Below are positions 7,705 through 9,425 of a stretch of 9,425 nt of DNA, one piece after another (position 1 is the first letter of the stretch; each line of letters starts with the position of its first letter). The position numbers and the translations under genes are program-made. Origin of the DNA: an uncultured Dyadobacter sp. (GTDB taxonomy: Bacteria; Bacteroidota; Bacteroidia; Cytophagales; Spirosomataceae); NCBI GenBank assembly GCA_937880795.1, contig CALGRQ010000139.1, positions 1 through 9,425 of the forward strand, given 5' to 3'. The notes beneath the pieces were generated by a model. That model did no database searches and was not told the DNA's origin. It saw nothing but the letters and a program-made list of their open reading frames with translations.

Positions 7705-8697
7705 ATGCGCTATTATCTATTTCTTAGTTTATTCTTAACCAGTAGTATTTCTTATGCTCAGGTGCTTCAAAAGCGAAGTACTATCCTGATGGGCGGGCGG
7801 TTTGAAATTACGCTGGTTGATAAAGATTCGGTTTCCGCCCAAAAAAACATTGATACGGTTATTCAAGAAATAGCGCGTATCGAAAATCTGATTTCGGATT
7901 GGAAGCCAGAAACACAGGTGTCCCAGATCAATTCAAATGCGGGTATACGTGCGGTGCGGGTAGATGAAGAGGTATTAGCGCTCACAGAAAGAGCACTGGA
8001 GCTGTCAAAATTAACAAAGGGGGCGTTTGACATCAGCTTCGCGGCTATGGAGCGTATATGGAAATTCGATGGGTCGATGGAGGAGATGCCGTCGGCGGAA
8101 GCGATTAAAAAATCAGTAGAAAAAGTGGGCTACCGGAATATTATCGTAGATCGGAAAGCGTCCACCGTTTTTTTGAAAAAGAAAGGAATGAAAATCGGTT
8201 TTGGTGCCTTGGGTGAAGGATATGCAGCAGACCAATCCAGAAAATTAATGCTCGAAAGAGGGGTGAACGCGGGCATAGTAAATGCAACCGGAGATATGAG
8301 TGCCTGGGGAAAGAAACCGGATGGGACCGACTGGGTAATAGGAATTAATGATCCGGCACGATCGGGTTCCTTGTTTGCCATTATTCCATTGACACAAGGA
8401 GCCGTGGTAACTTCGGGGAGTTATGAAAAATATGTGGAGTTTAATGGAAAGCGTTATGCGCATATTATTAACCCGGCAACAGGCTATCCGGCTACGGGTT
8501 TAACAAGTGTCACAGTATTTGGACCCAGCGCCGAAAAAGCAAACGGTTTTAGCACTTCCTTGATGGTGTTGGGTAAAAAAGAGGGGTTAAAGTTGCTACG
8601 CCGATTCTCGGAATATAGCTGTTTGATGATTTCGGATGAGGGGAAAGTTTTCACTTCCCCCAATTTGGATATCAATCAATTCAGAGCGGATCAGTAG
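7705..8697 (+). CDS. apbE: FAD:protein FMN transferase, ApbE family, exported
   Basis: Transfers FMN from FAD to Ser/Thr residues of target proteins on the outer side of the cytoplasmic membrane, making covalent flavoproteins (RNF/NQR subunits, PepSY- or FMN_bind-type proteins). The ATG at 7705 gives 330 residues and a good signal peptide (MRYYLFLSLFLTSSISYA, cleavage before Gln); a TTG at 7675 would add ten residues and is less likely. Visible family motifs are GGRFEITLVD (30-39), SDWKPETQVSQINSN (64-78), LTKGAFDIS (103-111), GFGALGEGYAAD (165-176), NATGDMSAWG (193-202), VTSGSYEKY (235-243) and HIINPATGYP (253-262). Two positions are unusual. The common DLGG..KGY segment reads GFGALGEGY, and the Asp that usually helps bind the metal in the ADAL.T motif reads Asn280 (KANGFSTSL). 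Since the fold motifs are intact, this looks like a Bacteroidota subfamily rather than a decayed gene. It must have its own promoter because a strong terminator lies upstream. Its end overlaps the opposing reductase gene by 7 bp. Confidence 0.9.
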   Translation: MRYYLFLSLFLTSSISYAQVLQKRSTILMGGRFEITLVDKDSVSAQKNIDTVIQEIARIENLISDWKPETQVSQINSNAGIRAVRVDEEVLALTERALELSKLTKGAFDISFAAMERIWKFDGSMEEMPSAEAIKKSVEKVGYRNIIVDRKASTVFLKKKGMKIGFGALGEGYAADQSRKLMLERGVNAGIVNATGDMSAWGKKPDGTDWVIGINDPARSGSLFAIIPLTQGAVVTSGSYEKYVEFNGKRYAHIINPATGYPATGLTSVTVFGPSAEKANGFSTSLMVLGKKEGLKLLRRFSEYSCLMISDEGKVFTSPNLDINQFRADQ

Positions 8698-9425
8698 CAA
8701 TCCATTAAAATTTGGCCATGCGATTGAAAGAAACTAACTCCTTTGCCCAGCTTATTTTTGCAAACATCGTCCAAAAGGGCAATCACATTGTTTTGCATGG
8801 ATAAAGAACCACAAAGCATGATAACTCCGCCTTGGCTAAGTGTCTCAACCACAAAATCCTGATCTCTCTCGAGTAAATCCTTTACATAGGCCCGATCACC
8901 CTCTCGCGAGTAGGCTACATGAAGTGCCGCGAGTTTGTTTTGTACGAGACAGTCTGCAATGGGGTTTTCATACAGCGCAAAGGAGGCTTTATCCCGGAAA
9001 CCGCAGTACAAGTGTCGTTTTACAGATGTATTTTCCTGATCGATCATACCCAGAAAAGGTGCAATACCAGTTCCGTTTGAAATCATAATGACTGTATGTG
9101 CGTTTTGAGGCATATGAAAATGACCGTTTTCGATGATGCGAGCATCCACTTGATCACCTGTTTGTAAATCATTCAAATAGGTTGATCCTAATCCGTGCGC
9201 ATGCACCTTTACACTGAGTTGGATAGACCGGCCAATTTTACCAATGGAATAAAGACGTTCCCGATGATCGTTGGCAGGATATATAGCTAATAAATCCCCG
9301 GAAGTAAATGTTGCCACTTCCAGACCGGCGAGCTGGATAAGGAAAGATTCATCCGCTTCTGCCACCTTGGTTCTTTCTACAACGGTTAGCGTTTGCATGG
9401 GTTCTTGCCTTGCAACCAAATCGGT
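8691..9425 (-). CDS. NADPH-dependent diflavin-type reductase, FAD/NADPH C-terminal half (partial)
   Basis: C-terminal 244 residues of an FAD- and NADPH-binding reductase of the ferredoxin-NADP reductase / cytochrome P450 reductase / sulfite reductase flavoprotein family; the N-terminus lies past the right edge. The FAD motif RLYSIG is followed by GLGSTYL, the usual G..(S/T) diphosphate contact. The nucleotide site reads ISNGTGIAPFLGMI, then LYCGFRD, AYSREGDRAYVKDLL and MLCGSLSMQNNV, and the chain ends in an aromatic residue (...ILMDCY). The SRE...(K/R).Y signature is the one that selects NADPH in P450 reductase and sulfite reductase, so NADPH use is likely. The open frame continues to the edge without a convincing start: an in-frame TTG and a Met (9396-9398) lie in what appears to be the middle of the protein. 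In Bacteroidota, such ends often belong to larger proteins with PepSY/membrane and flavodoxin parts in front; that is inferred, not seen. It converges on apbE with a 7-bp overlap. Confidence 0.88.
   Translation of the reverse strand, partial: TDLVARQEPMQTLTVVERTKVAEADESFLIQLAGLEVATFTSGDLLAIYPANDHRERLYSIGKIGRSIQLSVKVHAHGLGSTYLNDLQTGDQVDARIIENGHFHMPQNAHTVIMISNGTGIAPFLGMIDQENTSVKRHLYCGFRDKASFALYENPIADCLVQNKLAALHVAYSREGDRAYVKDLLERDQDFVVETLSQGGVIMLCGSLSMQNNVIALLDDVCKNKLGKGVSFFQSHGQILMDCY

Noticed and set aside
8840..9088. 82-codon plus-strand frame opposite the reductase
   Set aside because: The minus strand here encodes the conserved NADPH-binding motifs, so this frame is an antisense shadow.

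Overview
The window looks like chromosome of a Bacteroidota member, most likely of the Sphingobacteria/Cytophaga side. The main evidence is a 1726-residue secreted protein ending in a type IX secretion (T9SS) type A sorting domain, a pathway restricted to this phylum. Supporting signs are the lack of clear Shine-Dalgarno sequences, moderately AT-rich DNA, and Bacteroidota-style ApbE and alpha/beta hydrolase variants. Family assignments were made by reading the translations; no database search was run.

Layout from left to right: (1) minus strand, the first 183 codons of an aquaporin Z gene, cut by the left edge just before the end of its second NPA motif. (2) A 295-343 bp divergent intergenic region. 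(3) Plus strand, an exported alpha/beta hydrolase of the acetyl-xylan-esterase/dienelactone-hydrolase type. (4) A 367 bp gap with several small possible regulatory signals (C7 tract, short direct repeats, a 4-codon ORF touching the next start). (5) Plus strand, the giant T9SS cargo protein, with three beta-helix modules separated by Ig-like domains, closed by a very strong intrinsic terminator with a perfect 19-bp stem. (6) Plus strand, an exported ApbE-type FAD:protein FMN transferase. (7) Minus strand, the C-terminal FAD/NADPH half of a diflavin-type reductase, cut by the right edge and overlapping apbE tail to tail by 7 bp.

Functionally, the first part is a set of apparently unrelated genes (water channel, periplasmic or outer esterase, large surface protein). 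The right end looks like a flavin/redox unit: ApbE attaches FMN covalently to extracytoplasmic proteins, and the neighbouring NADPH-dependent reductase could feed electrons across the inner membrane if, as in many Bacteroidota, its missing N-terminus carries a PepSY/membrane part. That link is inference.

The most noteworthy observation is a run of nine G inside the coding sequence of the giant surface protein. Gain or loss of one G would truncate the protein within a few to about 30 codons and remove the T9SS signal, so the gene is a candidate phase-variable surface antigen or adhesin. No CRISPR array, insertion sequence, tRNA, rRNA or prophage gene was seen.
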